Origin: Clostridiales bacterium UBA6330
Lineage (GTDB): Bacteria > Bacillota > Clostridia > Oscillospirales > CAG-272
Length of the DNA stretch: 17,617 bases
Assembly: GCA_002438075.1 (NCBI GenBank)
Contig: DJSQ01000158.1
Coordinates: 1-17,617 of the forward strand
Direction of reading: 5' to 3'
Made by a program: the position numbers and the translations under genes. Below are positions 1 to 7,150 of the stretch, in pieces; position 1 is the stretch's first letter, and every line of letters begins with the position of its first letter. The notes under the pieces are model-generated. The model saw only the letters and a list, made by a program, of their open reading frames with translations. It made no database searches and had not been told where the DNA came from.

Positions 1-585
1 CGACGGCGTGTAGGCGCGCACGCCCGCATAGGTCATCGGGTCGCGCAGAATGCCCTGCGGTTGGCTCGCGTCCCCCGTCAGCGCCGCAGTCAGGGCAAGG
101 TCGCGGAGTGCCTCCGCCGCGCAGGGCAACACGCGCAGAAGGGATTTTCCGCCCTCGGTCGGCTTGAGGCGAAGCGAATATTCATTGGCACCGAGCGGGT
201 CGTTGGAGACTGCGTGAAGCCCCACCGATTCCGCCGTGTAAATTCCGCGCTTTCTTGCCAGCACCCGCCAGCGGCGCTCAATCTGCTCCTCGGGGCGGAG
301 CGTCCAGATGCTCTCGGCAGAGTGCACCGTCTCCGCCTTCTCACCGCCGGTTACAATCTCCAGTCCTTCCGGCATCAGCGTTTCCAGCTTGAGAAACGGA
401 ATCGGGCGCGCGGAGCGGTTGACAACCGTCTGGCACAGAATCAGATACTCCCCGCGGAACACCTCGTCCGCTTCAAACGAGAACCGATACTCCAGCGCCG
501 CTTCCGTTTCTGCCCTTCCGTGCCTGCGGCGGAACCAATACGCCGCCGCAAACGACGCGAAGAACAAAAGAATCAACCATGTCAT
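1..585 (-). CDS. DUF58 domain protein, C-terminus beyond window edge
   Basis: The first 195 codons of a minus-strand gene run off the left edge. The ATG lies 9 bases after the stop of the MoxR gene, with a GGCGG-type ribosome site in the gap. One hydrophobic N-terminal helix (about residues 2-17, LILLFFASFAAAYWF) is followed by RRRHGR and then a beta-rich stretch (EVFRGEYLILCQTVVNRSARPIPF) typical of the extracytoplasmic-like part of DUF58 proteins. The visible end, DPMTYAGVRAYTPS, is where the family's conserved R-x-Y-xxGD-x-R-x-IxW motif should start. DUF58 proteins are almost always encoded next to MoxR ATPases, often with a transglutaminase-like protein downstream, and are thought to be clients or assembly partners in envelope or stress functions. 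The family is recognised from context plus the motif; the precise role is unknown. Confidence 0.85.
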   Translation of the reverse strand, partial: MTWLILLFFASFAAAYWFRRRHGRAETEAALEYRFSFEADEVFRGEYLILCQTVVNRSARPIPFLKLETLMPEGLEIVTGGEKAETVHSAESIWTLRPEEQIERRWRVLARKRGIYTAESVGLHAVSNDPLGANEYSLRLKPTEGGKSLLRVLPCAAEALRDLALTAALTGDASQPQGILRDPMTYAGVRAYTPS

Positions 586-594
586 ACCGCCGCC

Positions 595-1533
595 TCACGC
601 GGTCGGAACCGCGACTTGGGACAGCAGAACTCCCACCAGCGCCTCGGCGGACTGCGACAGGCGCACACTGCTCTGCGACCTCAGCATCAGCCGATGCGCC
701 AGCACGGGAACCGCCAGCTGCTTGATATCGTCCGGCAGAACATAGTCCCGCCCCGCAATTGCGGCATAGGCGCGGGCGGCTTTGGTCATGGCAACCACAC
801 CGCGCGGGCTTGCGCCGAGCCTGATTTTCTCCTGCTCGCGGGTTGCCCGCACCAGAGAAACGATGTAATCCCGCATGGCGGGGCTGACATAGACCTTGTC
901 GACCTCGGCTCTTGCCGCCGCCACATCGTCAAGCGATGCAACCGTTTGCGGCTTCTCTCTGTCTTCCCCGCCGCAAACGCGCTCCACCACCTGCCGCTCT
1001 GCCGCCTCGGAGGGGTAGCCGAGGTGCAGCTTCATCAGGAAGCGGTCAATCTGCGCCTCGGGGAGCGGGAAGGTTCCCTGAAACTCAATCGGGTTCATCG
1101 TTGCCATCACGAAAAAGACCTCGGGAAGCGGGAGCGTTTCGCCGTCCAGCGTTACCTGCCGCTCCTCCATACATTCCAGCAATGCCGCCTGCGTGCGCGG
1201 TGTGGCGCGGTTGATTTCGTCCGCCAAAAGCAGGTTGGTGAACACGGGACCGCTCCGCAGGGTGAAGGTTCCCTCCTGCTGATTGTAAAAATGGATACCG
1301 GTAATATCCGAGGGGAGCAGGTCGGGCGTGAACTGCACGCGGCGGCTCTCCGCGCCCAATGCGGCGGAAAGCGCGCGGAGCAGACCGGTTTTCCCTGTCC
1401 CCGGCACGTCCTCCAGCAGGACATGACCGCCCGCCAGCAGTGCCGTGACCACATAGCGGATACTCTCCTCCTTGCCGAACAGCTCCTTGCCAATCTCGCC
1501 CTTCAGCTTTTCATACAGCTCCGATGCCTTCAT
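595..1533 (-). CDS. MoxR-family AAA+ ATPase
   Basis: A 312-residue AAA+ ATPase, normal length for the MoxR group. It has Walker A (PGTGKT, residues 44-49), Walker B (LLLADE, 101-106), sensor 1 in MATMNP (144-148) and the MoxR hallmark EAQIDRF with the arginine finger near R164. MoxR ATPases are thought to be chaperones that insert cofactors or remodel partner proteins, commonly with von Willebrand factor A or DUF58 partners; here the DUF58 gene follows directly. I chose the ATG at 1533 because GGAGG precedes it and the AAA_3-like core starts soon after. A longer in-frame start at 1572 would fall inside the inverted repeat at 1561-1587 and has no ribosome site. Transcription is probably from the promoter at 1603-1631. 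Confidence 0.93.
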   Translation of the reverse strand: MKASELYEKLKGEIGKELFGKEESIRYVVTALLAGGHVLLEDVPGTGKTGLLRALSAALGAESRRVQFTPDLLPSDITGIHFYNQQEGTFTLRSGPVFTNLLLADEINRATPRTQAALLECMEERQVTLDGETLPLPEVFFVMATMNPIEFQGTFPLPEAQIDRFLMKLHLGYPSEAAERQVVERVCGGEDREKPQTVASLDDVAAARAEVDKVYVSPAMRDYIVSLVRATREQEKIRLGASPRGVVAMTKAARAYAAIAGRDYVLPDDIKQLAVPVLAHRLMLRSQSSVRLSQSAEALVGVLLSQVAVPTA

Positions 1534-1560
1534 ATGCCGTTTTCCTCCGTTTTTTCGACA

Positions 1561-1587
1561 ATTGCATGACAACTTTTGTCATGCAAT
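1561..1587. promoter_or_regulatory. Perfect inverted repeat, candidate operator for the moxR operon
   Basis: The arms ATTGCATGACAA (1561-1572) and TTGTCATGCAAT (1576-1587) are perfect reverse complements separated by 3 bases. The repeat lies about 9 bases downstream of the transcription start expected from the promoter at 1603-1631, and upstream of the moxR ribosome site. This placement fits a repressor operator that blocks initiation or elongation. It could instead act as a 12-bp hairpin in the 5' leader. No U-tract follows on the minus strand, so it does not look like a terminator. Confidence 0.7.
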
Positions 1588-1602
1588 CATATGACTGTAT
1601 AT

Positions 1603-1631
1603 AGTATACCATAGATTGTTTCTTTTGTCAA
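1603..1631 (-). promoter_or_regulatory. Sigma-A promoter of the moxR-DUF58 operon
   Basis: On the minus strand, TTGACA (1626-1631) and TATACT (1603-1608) are separated by exactly 17 bases. The expected start of transcription is near 1596, giving a leader of about 60 bases that contains the 12-3-12 inverted repeat. Confidence 0.8.
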
Positions 1632-1641
1632 TAGAAAGCAG

Positions 1642-1687
1642 AAAAAAAGCGGCGGAAAGCGTCTCACAAGGAGGCAGTCTCCGCCGT
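1642..1687 (-). terminator. Probable terminator of the ABC exporter operon
   Basis: On the minus strand a 7-bp GC-rich stem (CGGCGGA / TCCGCCG, arms 1680-1686 and 1650-1656) with a long loop is followed by a run of seven T (1642-1648). It lies between the stop of the ATPase gene and the moxR promoter. The loop is long (23 bases), so an inner hairpin may contribute. Confidence 0.6.
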
Positions 1688-1713
1688 TTGCCTTTTATCG
1701 GTTGGGCATCCCA

Positions 1714-2373
1714 TCAGCACAGCGTTCCGTCCGCAATCCGAATTATCCTGTCGCAGTAAGCCGCAACCTGCTCGTCATGCGTGACGATGAGAATGGTTTT
1801 CCCCTGCCTGTGGAGTGCTCCGAACAGGTCCATGATCTCTGCGGCGGTCTTACTGTCGAGATTTCCCGTCGGTTCATCCGCAAGAATCAGCGGTGCACCG
1901 TTCACCAGCGCCCGCGCGATTGCCACCCGCTGTCTCTGTCCGCCCGAAAGGTTGACAACCTGCTTTTCCGCGCAGTCCGCAACGCCAACCGACTCCAGCG
2001 CGGCAAGCGCCCTCGGCTTCATTTGTCGGTAGGGCGTTTTGTTGAACAGCATCGGCGCGCTGACGTTGAACAGGACGCTCCGTTGGTTCAGGAGCGAGTA
2101 ATCCTGCATCACGAAGCCGATTTTTTCATTTCGGACCTTCGCCAGTTTGCGCGCGGACAGTGCCGAAACGTCCTGCCCGTCCAGCGTATACCGCCCCTCC
2201 TCAAAGGTCTCCAAGCACCCCAGAACGTGGAGCAGGGTGGATTTTCCCGCGCCGCTCTTTCCCATGATTGCCACCATTTCCCCATCCGAGACGGTCAGGG
2301 ACACCTGCCTCAGCGCATAGAACGGCTGACCTCCGACGGGATACATTTTTGAGAGCTTTTCCACTACAATCAT
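1714..2373 (-). CDS. MacB/LolD-type ABC transporter ATP-binding protein
   Basis: A 219-residue nucleotide-binding subunit, normal length for the LolD/MacB (3.A.1.125/122-like) group. Visible are Walker A GKSGAGKST (38-46), Q-loop Q90 in FVMQD, signature LSGGQ (142-146), Walker B LILADEPTGNLDS (162-174) and the H-loop histidine in VTHD (199). The ADEPTGNLD wording is characteristic of this group, which powers export or extraction of lipoproteins, peptides or antibiotics rather than nutrient import. It is the last gene of a four-gene operon: its ATG overlaps the stop of the permease gene as ATGA (2370-2373), so translation is coupled. Substrate unknown. Confidence 0.95.
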   Translation of the reverse strand: MIVVEKLSKMYPVGGQPFYALRQVSLTVSDGEMVAIMGKSGAGKSTLLHVLGCLETFEEGRYTLDGQDVSALSARKLAKVRNEKIGFVMQDYSLLNQRSVLFNVSAPMLFNKTPYRQMKPRALAALESVGVADCAEKQVVNLSGGQRQRVAIARALVNGAPLILADEPTGNLDSKTAAEIMDLFGALHRQGKTILIVTHDEQVAAYCDRIIRIADGTLC

Positions 2374-3581
2374 GACAGCGTCCTCCGATAAAAATCAAGC
2401 GGTGTTCGGTTTTTGTAAAGCAAAAGCGGCAGGAGGACGAGAACTGTCTCCAGAACCAACGCATAGAGCAACAGCGGCATCAGACTTCGGGCATCGAGGA
2501 TGGCACGCTCCAGCGACCAGATGGTCCCCTCCCGCAGGAACGCGGGAAAGCCGAATGCCAACAGCAGATTGAGCAGAATCGGGAGCACGAACAGGAACAC
2601 GAGCGTTGCCGTCACGACCGCCGCCGCGTGCCGTCGGGTGCATCCGATGAGGAGAAGCCTTGCCGTGTCCCTTCGGCTTCGGTTGACAACCACCACCGAA
2701 ATGCTCAGATAGGAAACGGTTGCAACCGAAAGCAGGAAAAGCGGGAGCGGCAGGGATACCTTCATCCATTCCCGCAGGGCACTGCCACAGCCTGCCGCCA
2801 GCGTATCAACAGAGACCGTTTCAATACCCGTCTCCCGCAGGTCGTGCAGGACCGCCCGCCGTTCTGTGCTGTCGGCTTGCTCCGAAAATTTCAGAAAAAA
2901 GCCGTACATCGTGCGCAACCGCTCCGACAGCGGGAAGGGCTTCGGCAAGGCTTCCGCCGACAGGATAAAGCCCGAACGCTCGGATTTTCGGAAATAGTCC
3001 TCGCCCGATCTCCCCGCAATTCCCCGCAGGTCGGGAATCAGGTCCTGCTCCACGCGTCCAACCACCCGCACGGTCAGCCCGTCCGCAAGCGTCAGCGGTT
3101 CCCCGACCCGAACGGTCCCTTCCGCATCTCCGAAAACGACCGCTTCGGGAATTTCGGCAGATGCCGACAGCCAACGTCCCTCCCGCACATTCAGGCGAAA
3201 ATTCCGCAGCATTTCCGCATCGTAGGCATACAGCTGTGCATAATATTCCCCGATTCGCAAATCGGTCATGTAGGTCCGATAGGAATAGACCGCCGCAACA
3301 GCGGGCATCTCTCGGATTTCGGACAGTCTTCGATTCTGCTCCGCAATCAGCTCCGCATCGCCGACCGTTTCCGCCCGCGCGGGGTCCACCGTCGGCAACG
3401 CCGCATAAACGGTGTCCGAAAAGGCGGGGCGCTCCAGAACAGACCGAACGTAGGAAACATACCGATACTGTGCGCTCACCGAGAGGAGCATAAAGCAGGA
3501 GACCGAAAGCATAAACAGCGACAGAAGCATGGGAATGCGGTTTTGTCGGATAAAGGAATGGCTTAAAATCAGATTTTTCAT
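2370..3581 (-). CDS. FtsX/MacB-like ABC permease, long subunit
   Basis: A 403-residue membrane protein with the MacB-type plan: TM1 at about 17-37, a large extracytoplasmic domain (about 38-275), then TM2 277-299, TM3 319-344 and TM4 368-389. The loop after TM2 (RSRRDTARLLLIGCTRRHAA) matches the conserved FtsX-domain coupling segment (RRxEIxLLRxxGxxRR). I chose the ATG at 3581 because AAGGAG sits just upstream; the frame stays open for 110 more codons, but that stretch lies antiphase over the preceding permease gene. It is 17 bases downstream of that gene and overlaps the ATPase start by ATGA. It likely forms an unequal heterodimer with the 280-residue permease. Confidence 0.88.
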   Translation of the reverse strand: MKNLILSHSFIRQNRIPMLLSLFMLSVSCFMLLSVSAQYRYVSYVRSVLERPAFSDTVYAALPTVDPARAETVGDAELIAEQNRRLSEIREMPAVAAVYSYRTYMTDLRIGEYYAQLYAYDAEMLRNFRLNVREGRWLSASAEIPEAVVFGDAEGTVRVGEPLTLADGLTVRVVGRVEQDLIPDLRGIAGRSGEDYFRKSERSGFILSAEALPKPFPLSERLRTMYGFFLKFSEQADSTERRAVLHDLRETGIETVSVDTLAAGCGSALREWMKVSLPLPLFLLSVATVSYLSISVVVVNRSRRDTARLLLIGCTRRHAAAVVTATLVFLFVLPILLNLLLAFGFPAFLREGTIWSLERAILDARSLMPLLLYALVLETVLVLLPLLLYKNRTPLDFYRRTLS

Positions 3582-3598
3582 GACACACTCCTTACAGC

Positions 3599-4441
3599 TT
3601 ACAGCTTCCGTCGGTAGGCTTCCATGCAGGAGCCGCGTATCCGATACGCCGCAAAGCCGCACAGGAAGGCAAACACCAAAAGTGCCGTTCCAAGCGTTAC
3701 AATCAGATGGTCCAAAGCGGTGTAGGAAAAGCTGCCGTCTCCCGTAAAGCGGACGAACAGCGCAGGATAAAGCGCGGCATACAGCACTTGCGAAAGGGCA
3801 CCAACCACAAGCAGGACCCCCGACAGGATGGCGGACAGCACACCCAACAGCCACCCCTGCCCCGCGCCCAGCATTGCGTATATCCGCAATTCCGTGAGGG
3901 ACTCCTCGCACAAATCGGACATCAGAAACAGAACGGAAAAGATACTGCCCAGATAAATCAGCACCAGAATCAGCCCGTCCTTCAGAAAGGTCTGTCGGAC
4001 GTTCTCATAAGCGTCAACCCGAACCCCGTTTCCAAAGGCTTCGCACAGCTGTGACCGCAACGCTTCGGCTTCGACATCGTTCTCCCCGCAGGACAATTCG
4101 ATTTCAACCGAGGAAAGCGCCCACCCGCGGGTTTGCGGCGCATCGTAGGTCACGGTCCGCGCATCGTCTGCGTGCGGGTCAAGGGCGTGAAAGGAAACGC
4201 GGACCACCCCCGCAGAGTCGGACAGACCGAGCAGGTCCTCGTCCGTCAGACCGATTTCCCGCAATCCCTCCACGGTAATTCTCGTGTGCCCCGAGTGAAT
4301 CAGGGTATATTTCATATTGCCGTAGAACCACGTAAACATCATGTTACAAATCAGCATTCCGAGGCAAATCATGAAAAAGACGAACGGACTGCGGCGCACA
4401 AGCCCCTTGAAGCCCTCCCGCACGGCATAGAGGAATTTCAT
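3599..4441 (-). CDS. FtsX-like ABC permease, short subunit
   Basis: A 280-residue membrane protein with TM1 (19-38), a small extracytoplasmic domain of about 110 residues, TM2 (155-174), TM3 (198-228) and TM4 (244-266). The segment SLTELRIYAMLGAGQGW after TM2 corresponds to the FtsX coupling loop. The ectodomain is less than half the size of that in the partner permease (about 110 versus 240 residues). The start is fixed by the ATGA overlap with the upstream gene's stop (4438-4441). Family assignment rests on topology and the coupling-loop pattern; sequence identity to any named transporter is not apparent. Confidence 0.8.
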   Translation of the reverse strand: MKFLYAVREGFKGLVRRSPFVFFMICLGMLICNMMFTWFYGNMKYTLIHSGHTRITVEGLREIGLTDEDLLGLSDSAGVVRVSFHALDPHADDARTVTYDAPQTRGWALSSVEIELSCGENDVEAEALRSQLCEAFGNGVRVDAYENVRQTFLKDGLILVLIYLGSIFSVLFLMSDLCEESLTELRIYAMLGAGQGWLLGVLSAILSGVLLVVGALSQVLYAALYPALFVRFTGDGSFSYTALDHLIVTLGTALLVFAFLCGFAAYRIRGSCMEAYRRKL

Positions 4442-4926
4442 TCTGCTCCCCCCGCGTCGGGAAATTGATTCTCCGCGTGCCAGAACAAAACTGTGGAGCC
4501 GTCCTTGTTGACATAATACAGCTCGACATCATAGACGTTGATGCCCTCGGCGGACAGTCCCCGTTTCCTTCCGTCGGGATAATAGTCAATCATGGTCTGC
4601 AGCTTTTTGTGGCAGTACCCGTCCCGAAGATCGACAGGGCGCGCCGTAAAGTAATAATAAACGCGGTAGTATTGATCGCCGCTGACCGAATCGACCTGCT
4701 CGAGCTTTGCGTCATACTTCACGCCAATCTGCTTGGCAAAATCGAGCTCCGCAATATAAGTACCCGTTGATTCGTCAAAAACCATTTGGATTCCGCCGGG
4801 AATATCCGCATAATCATACCGTTTTTCCCTGTCCATATAGAGGTCATACGCGCCCCACACAACAAGGAGCAGGACAACCGCAATCACGATTCCCCCTATC
4901 AGCTTCTTTCTCTTTTTCCCGTTCAC
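4438..4926 (-). CDS. Membrane-anchored protein of unknown function, first gene of exporter operon
   Basis: A 162-residue protein with a lysine-rich N-terminus (GKKRKK) and one strong membrane segment (about 9-27, LIGGIVIAVVLLLVVWGAY), followed by a soluble extracytoplasmic domain rich in Tyr and Asp (QYYRVYYYF, MIDYYPDGRK, YDVELYYVNKDGS). The start is GTG at 4926, preceded by AAGGAGG at good spacing. The longer ATG frame to 5067 would read through the consensus promoter at 4999-5027 and is rejected. I do not recognise the family. Being the first gene in an exporter operon and coupled to a permease, it may be an accessory or membrane-fusion-like component, or the operon's client. Confidence 0.8.
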   Translation of the reverse strand: MNGKKRKKLIGGIVIAVVLLLVVWGAYDLYMDREKRYDYADIPGGIQMVFDESTGTYIAELDFAKQIGVKYDAKLEQVDSVSGDQYYRVYYYFTARPVDLRDGYCHKKLQTMIDYYPDGRKRGLSAEGINVYDVELYYVNKDGSTVLFWHAENQFPDAGGAE

Positions 4927-4998
4927 GGTAAGACCCTCCTTGCAAGCTGTCGGGAACAGCGACAGTGCCCCCGATGCGATTCGGTTGCTTCCGTTTTT

Positions 4999-5027
4999 AT
5001 TATACCTTGTTTTCCGCTTTTTGTCAA
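4999..5027 (-). promoter_or_regulatory. Fully consensus sigma-A promoter of the exporter operon
   Basis: On the minus strand TTGACA (5022-5027) and TATAAT (4999-5004) are both perfect, with a 17-base spacer. The expected start near 4992 leaves a leader of about 65 bases before the GTG start at 4926. No clear operator palindrome is seen in the leader, so expression may be strong and constitutive. Confidence 0.88.
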
Positions 5028-5045
5028 GGGCATTTCGCAAAGCAA

Positions 5046-5079
5046 TGGCTGTGAAGCGCTTTCGCAAGCCTCACAGCCA
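5046..5079 (-). terminator. Stem-loop after the sialidase-like gene, possible terminator
   Basis: Arms TGGCTGTGA (5046-5054) and TCACAGCCA (5071-5079) pair perfectly, and an inner GCTT/AAGC stem closes on a GCGA tetraloop on the minus strand. It lies 12 bases past the stop of the sialidase-like gene. The trailing minus-strand sequence is only weakly T-rich (TTGCTTTG), so termination may be partial or factor-assisted; it also insulates the next promoter. Confidence 0.5.
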
Positions 5080-5090
5080 CAGGATTGTAT

Positions 5091-6179
5091 TCAAATGCCG
5101 CCCGATTCGGGGCTCCATTTCCGATAAACGATTGAGGGGGCGGAATCGTTCCCGACAGGCTGATACCACACCGTAAGAAGCCTGCCGTCACCCAATTCGA
5201 CCGTGGACGGATAGCCGATATCACCCGAATAGGTCGGGGTGCTCATGCGTTCCAGCTCAATCTCGGGTCCGAAATGCTTTCCGCCGTCCGTGCTGATAAC
5301 CGCGCGGATGCCGTAGGGCTCCTCCCTTCTTCCATAGGTGCAGAGGACGCGACCGTCCCGCAATTGCAGCAGGTGCGGCGGCGAGCCGCTGATGTTACTT
5401 GCTTCGGGCTTGGTAAAGCTCCTGCCTCCGTCCTCCGAACGGCAGAAGTACATCGTAAAGCCGTGGTACACCGCGTCCCCCTGCGCGCGGATTGCGCCGA
5501 GCAGGGTGCCATCGGTCAGTTCAATCAGGTAGGGCTCATACAGCGCCTGCTTTCCGCACGGCGGCGGGGTTATTTCGGAGAGAATGCGCCACGTCTCCCC
5601 TCCGTCGCAGCTTTCCGCCAGCAGGATTGCGTCCTTTTCGACAAGGTCCGAGTCCATTTCCTTTCCGAACCACAGGAGCCGCCCGTCCCGCGCCTGTATG
5701 GGACCGTGTGGGGAGGTCACGGGGCTTCTCCGCGCCGCGCTCCAGGTCCTTCCGCCGTCCCCCGAGCGCTTGGTGAAGGAGCCGTGAACGTTCATTTCGT
5801 CTGTGAAGCTCGGGTAGCGGTCCAGCATTGCCGACAGGAGCGAACGGTCGGGCTCGGGGGTCACCCGCTCAAGCCATTCCCTGTGGCGGAGGTAGTAATC
5901 GGTCCCGCGATTGAACCACGAGAGAATCAGGTCCCCGTTATCCGCCACGCAGATGCCCGCATCGCGGTCGTCCAGCCATGTATCGTTAATCAGCATCGGC
6001 GGGGACCAGCTTTCGCCGTCATCCCGGCTGACGAACATCAGATTCTTTCCGAACGGGCAGATGTGCCATGCGCGCTCGCCCGAGCAGACAACATACAGCG
6101 TCCCGTCCTTCGTGCGGCAGACCGTTGGCCATGCCTGATAGCGGAACAGCCCGCTTTGCTTGCGGTAAAGGATTTTCAT
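5091..6179 (-). CDS. Sialidase-like Asp-box (BNR) beta-propeller protein
   Basis: A 362-residue protein with five Asp boxes at regular places on a six-blade propeller: SRDDGESW (51-58), SGDGGRTW (139-146), SCDGGETW (190-197), SEDGGRSF (248-255) and STDGGKHF (296-303). R13 in LFRYQAWP sits where GH33 enzymes have the Y/FRIP arginine, but the motif is not canonical. Other candidate active-site residues are the D70-D73 cluster, E215 in YEPYLIE, R231 and Y323 in GYPSTVELGDG. There is no signal peptide, so it is probably cytoplasmic and would act on imported short glycosides. The ATG at 6179 follows GGAGGGG and overlaps the aldolase stop as ATGA. True sialidase activity is uncertain; many uncharacterised sugar-acting proteins share this fold. 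Confidence 0.85.
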   Translation of the reverse strand: MKILYRKQSGLFRYQAWPTVCRTKDGTLYVVCSGERAWHICPFGKNLMFVSRDDGESWSPPMLINDTWLDDRDAGICVADNGDLILSWFNRGTDYYLRHREWLERVTPEPDRSLLSAMLDRYPSFTDEMNVHGSFTKRSGDGGRTWSAARRSPVTSPHGPIQARDGRLLWFGKEMDSDLVEKDAILLAESCDGGETWRILSEITPPPCGKQALYEPYLIELTDGTLLGAIRAQGDAVYHGFTMYFCRSEDGGRSFTKPEASNISGSPPHLLQLRDGRVLCTYGRREEPYGIRAVISTDGGKHFGPEIELERMSTPTYSGDIGYPSTVELGDGRLLTVWYQPVGNDSAPSIVYRKWSPESGGI

Positions 6180-6949
6180 ATGCTCCCCTCCGTTCTCGAA
6201 AGCGGGAGCTTCCGTTTGCAGTAGCTTCCCCATGCGTCCACATCCGAGCCGACGTTGACGAATTGATAGCCCATTTCGGCAAGCGCCCCGATGCTTTCGA
6301 TGCCGCCGACAGTCCCCGCGAATTTCCCGTGCTTCCGTGCGGTGGCGGCAATGCGCGCTCGGGCTTCGGCAAGCATCGGAGCGTCAAAGCAGAACGGCTT
6401 TCCGATTCCCTGACTGAAATCCCCGGGACCGAAGAAAATCATATCAATCCCCGGCAGGGCGCAGATGTCCTCCAGCTCCGCAAGCGGCTCGGGGTCCTCA
6501 AGCTGCACCACGACAAAGCGCTCCGCGTTCGCCCGTTGGATGTATGCTTTTCCATCGGTCAGACCGTAATCGCCGTCCGCATTCCCGCCGTCAATCGGTC
6601 TGCGCCCGATCGGGTGAAACTTGGTGTAATAAACAATCTGCTTTGCCTCCGCAAGGCTCATCAGGTGCGGGACCATAATCCCCGTGCTGTCCGCCTCCAG
6701 CGGGCGAATCAGGTCGCTGTAGGAGCCCCGCCCGACGCGGGTCAGGATGTCGCAATCGTAAATTTTCGCCGCCCGCACAAATTCGCAAACCGAGGTGATG
6801 CTGTTCGGGACGTGCTCCAGATCAATCCACACGCAGTCGTAGCCGCAGGCACCCGCAATCTCCGCCTCCCTCGGGTCGTCAAAGTTGCATTTGATGCTGA
6901 CCGCAACGCCGCCCTGCCGCATGATGCGCAGGACCCTGCTGTCTCTCAT
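6176..6949 (-). CDS. HpcH/HpaI-type class II aldolase
   Basis: A 257-residue protein, the usual length for metal-dependent HpcH/HpaI aldolases, which reversibly cleave 2-keto-3-deoxy sugar acids (or related 4-hydroxy-2-keto acids) to pyruvate plus an aldehyde. Residues lining up with the HpaI active site are present: H46 in WIDLEH, R71 in LTRVGRG, E151 in VVQLED (metal) and D177 in FFGPGDFSQ (metal). The substrate loop reads FHPIGRRPIDGG instead of the common PxGxRG, so specificity may differ. The start at 6949 follows GGAGG. It is the first gene of a two-gene operon with the sialidase-like protein and is divergent from an AraC regulator, suggesting inducible sugar-acid catabolism. Confidence 0.88.
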   Translation of the reverse strand: MRDSRVLRIMRQGGVAVSIKCNFDDPREAEIAGACGYDCVWIDLEHVPNSITSVCEFVRAAKIYDCDILTRVGRGSYSDLIRPLEADSTGIMVPHLMSLAEAKQIVYYTKFHPIGRRPIDGGNADGDYGLTDGKAYIQRANAERFVVVQLEDPEPLAELEDICALPGIDMIFFGPGDFSQGIGKPFCFDAPMLAEARARIAATARKHGKFAGTVGGIESIGALAEMGYQFVNVGSDVDAWGSYCKRKLPLSRTEGSI

Positions 6950-7002
6950 TCGGTATTCCTCCGTTTTCTCCCGCCGTCGGCGGTTGTTTGTCTTGCGCCT
7001 TT

Positions 7003-7032
7003 ATTATAGCACATCCCCGCCGTGCTTGACAA
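7003..7032 (-). promoter_or_regulatory. Promoter of the aldolase/sialidase-like operon
   Basis: On the minus strand TTGTCA (7027-7032), an 18-base spacer, and an extended minus-10 TGCTATAAT (7003-7011). The minus-35 abuts the palindrome at 7034-7045, which is a natural place for an activator to bind. Confidence 0.75.
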
Positions 7033-7033
7033 T

Positions 7034-7045
7034 TCCGATATCGGA
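7034..7045. promoter_or_regulatory. Palindrome TCCGATATCGGA, candidate regulator site
   Basis: A perfect 12-base palindrome sits one base upstream of the minus-35 of the aldolase promoter and about 40 bases upstream of the AraC promoter. A second, looser inverted repeat (GAAATG near 7074-7079 and CATTTC at 7090-7095) overlaps the minus-35 of the AraC promoter. Both could be sites for the divergent AraC protein, although AraC sites are more often direct repeats. Purely positional evidence. Confidence 0.4.
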
Positions 7046-7085
7046 CGTATTTCCGCGAAGCATGACCGAAATCGAAATGACCGCC

Positions 7086-7113
7086 TTGACATTTCGGGCG
7101 ACTGTGATATAAT
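7086..7113 (+). promoter_or_regulatory. Promoter of the araC-type regulator gene
   Basis: Perfect TTGACA (7086-7091) and TATAAT (7108-7113) hexamers with a 16-base spacer. The expected start near 7120 gives a short leader of about 30 bases before the ATG at 7151. Confidence 0.8.
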
Positions 7114-7150
7114 AGAAGCAACCGCAAGCAAACAGGAGGGAGCTTTGCAT

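Noticed and set aside
61..1569. Long plus-strand open frame of 502 codons over the DUF58 and moxR genes
   Set aside because: It is antisense to two genes with clear family motifs, has no ribosome site, and its translation is arginine/glutamine-rich nonsense as expected from a high-GC shadow frame.
2628..3566. Plus-strand open frame of 312 codons over the long permease
   Set aside because: Antisense to a permease with evident membrane segments; composition is rich in Arg, Gln and His, with no domain signal.
3582..3911. N-terminal extension of the long permease
   Set aside because: It overlaps the upstream permease gene in another frame and lacks hydrophobic or conserved features; the ATG at 3581 has AAGGAG.
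4927..5067. N-terminal extension of the 162-residue anchored protein
   Set aside because: It would be translated across a perfect consensus promoter, and a GTG with a strong ribosome site gives a normal membrane-anchor N-terminus.
5274..6224. Plus-strand open frame of 316 codons over the sialidase-like gene
   Set aside because: Opposite strand carries five Asp boxes in frame; this frame shows no motif and no ribosome site.
7022..7150. Extended N-terminus of the AraC-type regulator
   Set aside because: The extension includes the TTGACA/TATAAT promoter; the ATG at 7151 has AGGAGG and begins a normal cupin domain.
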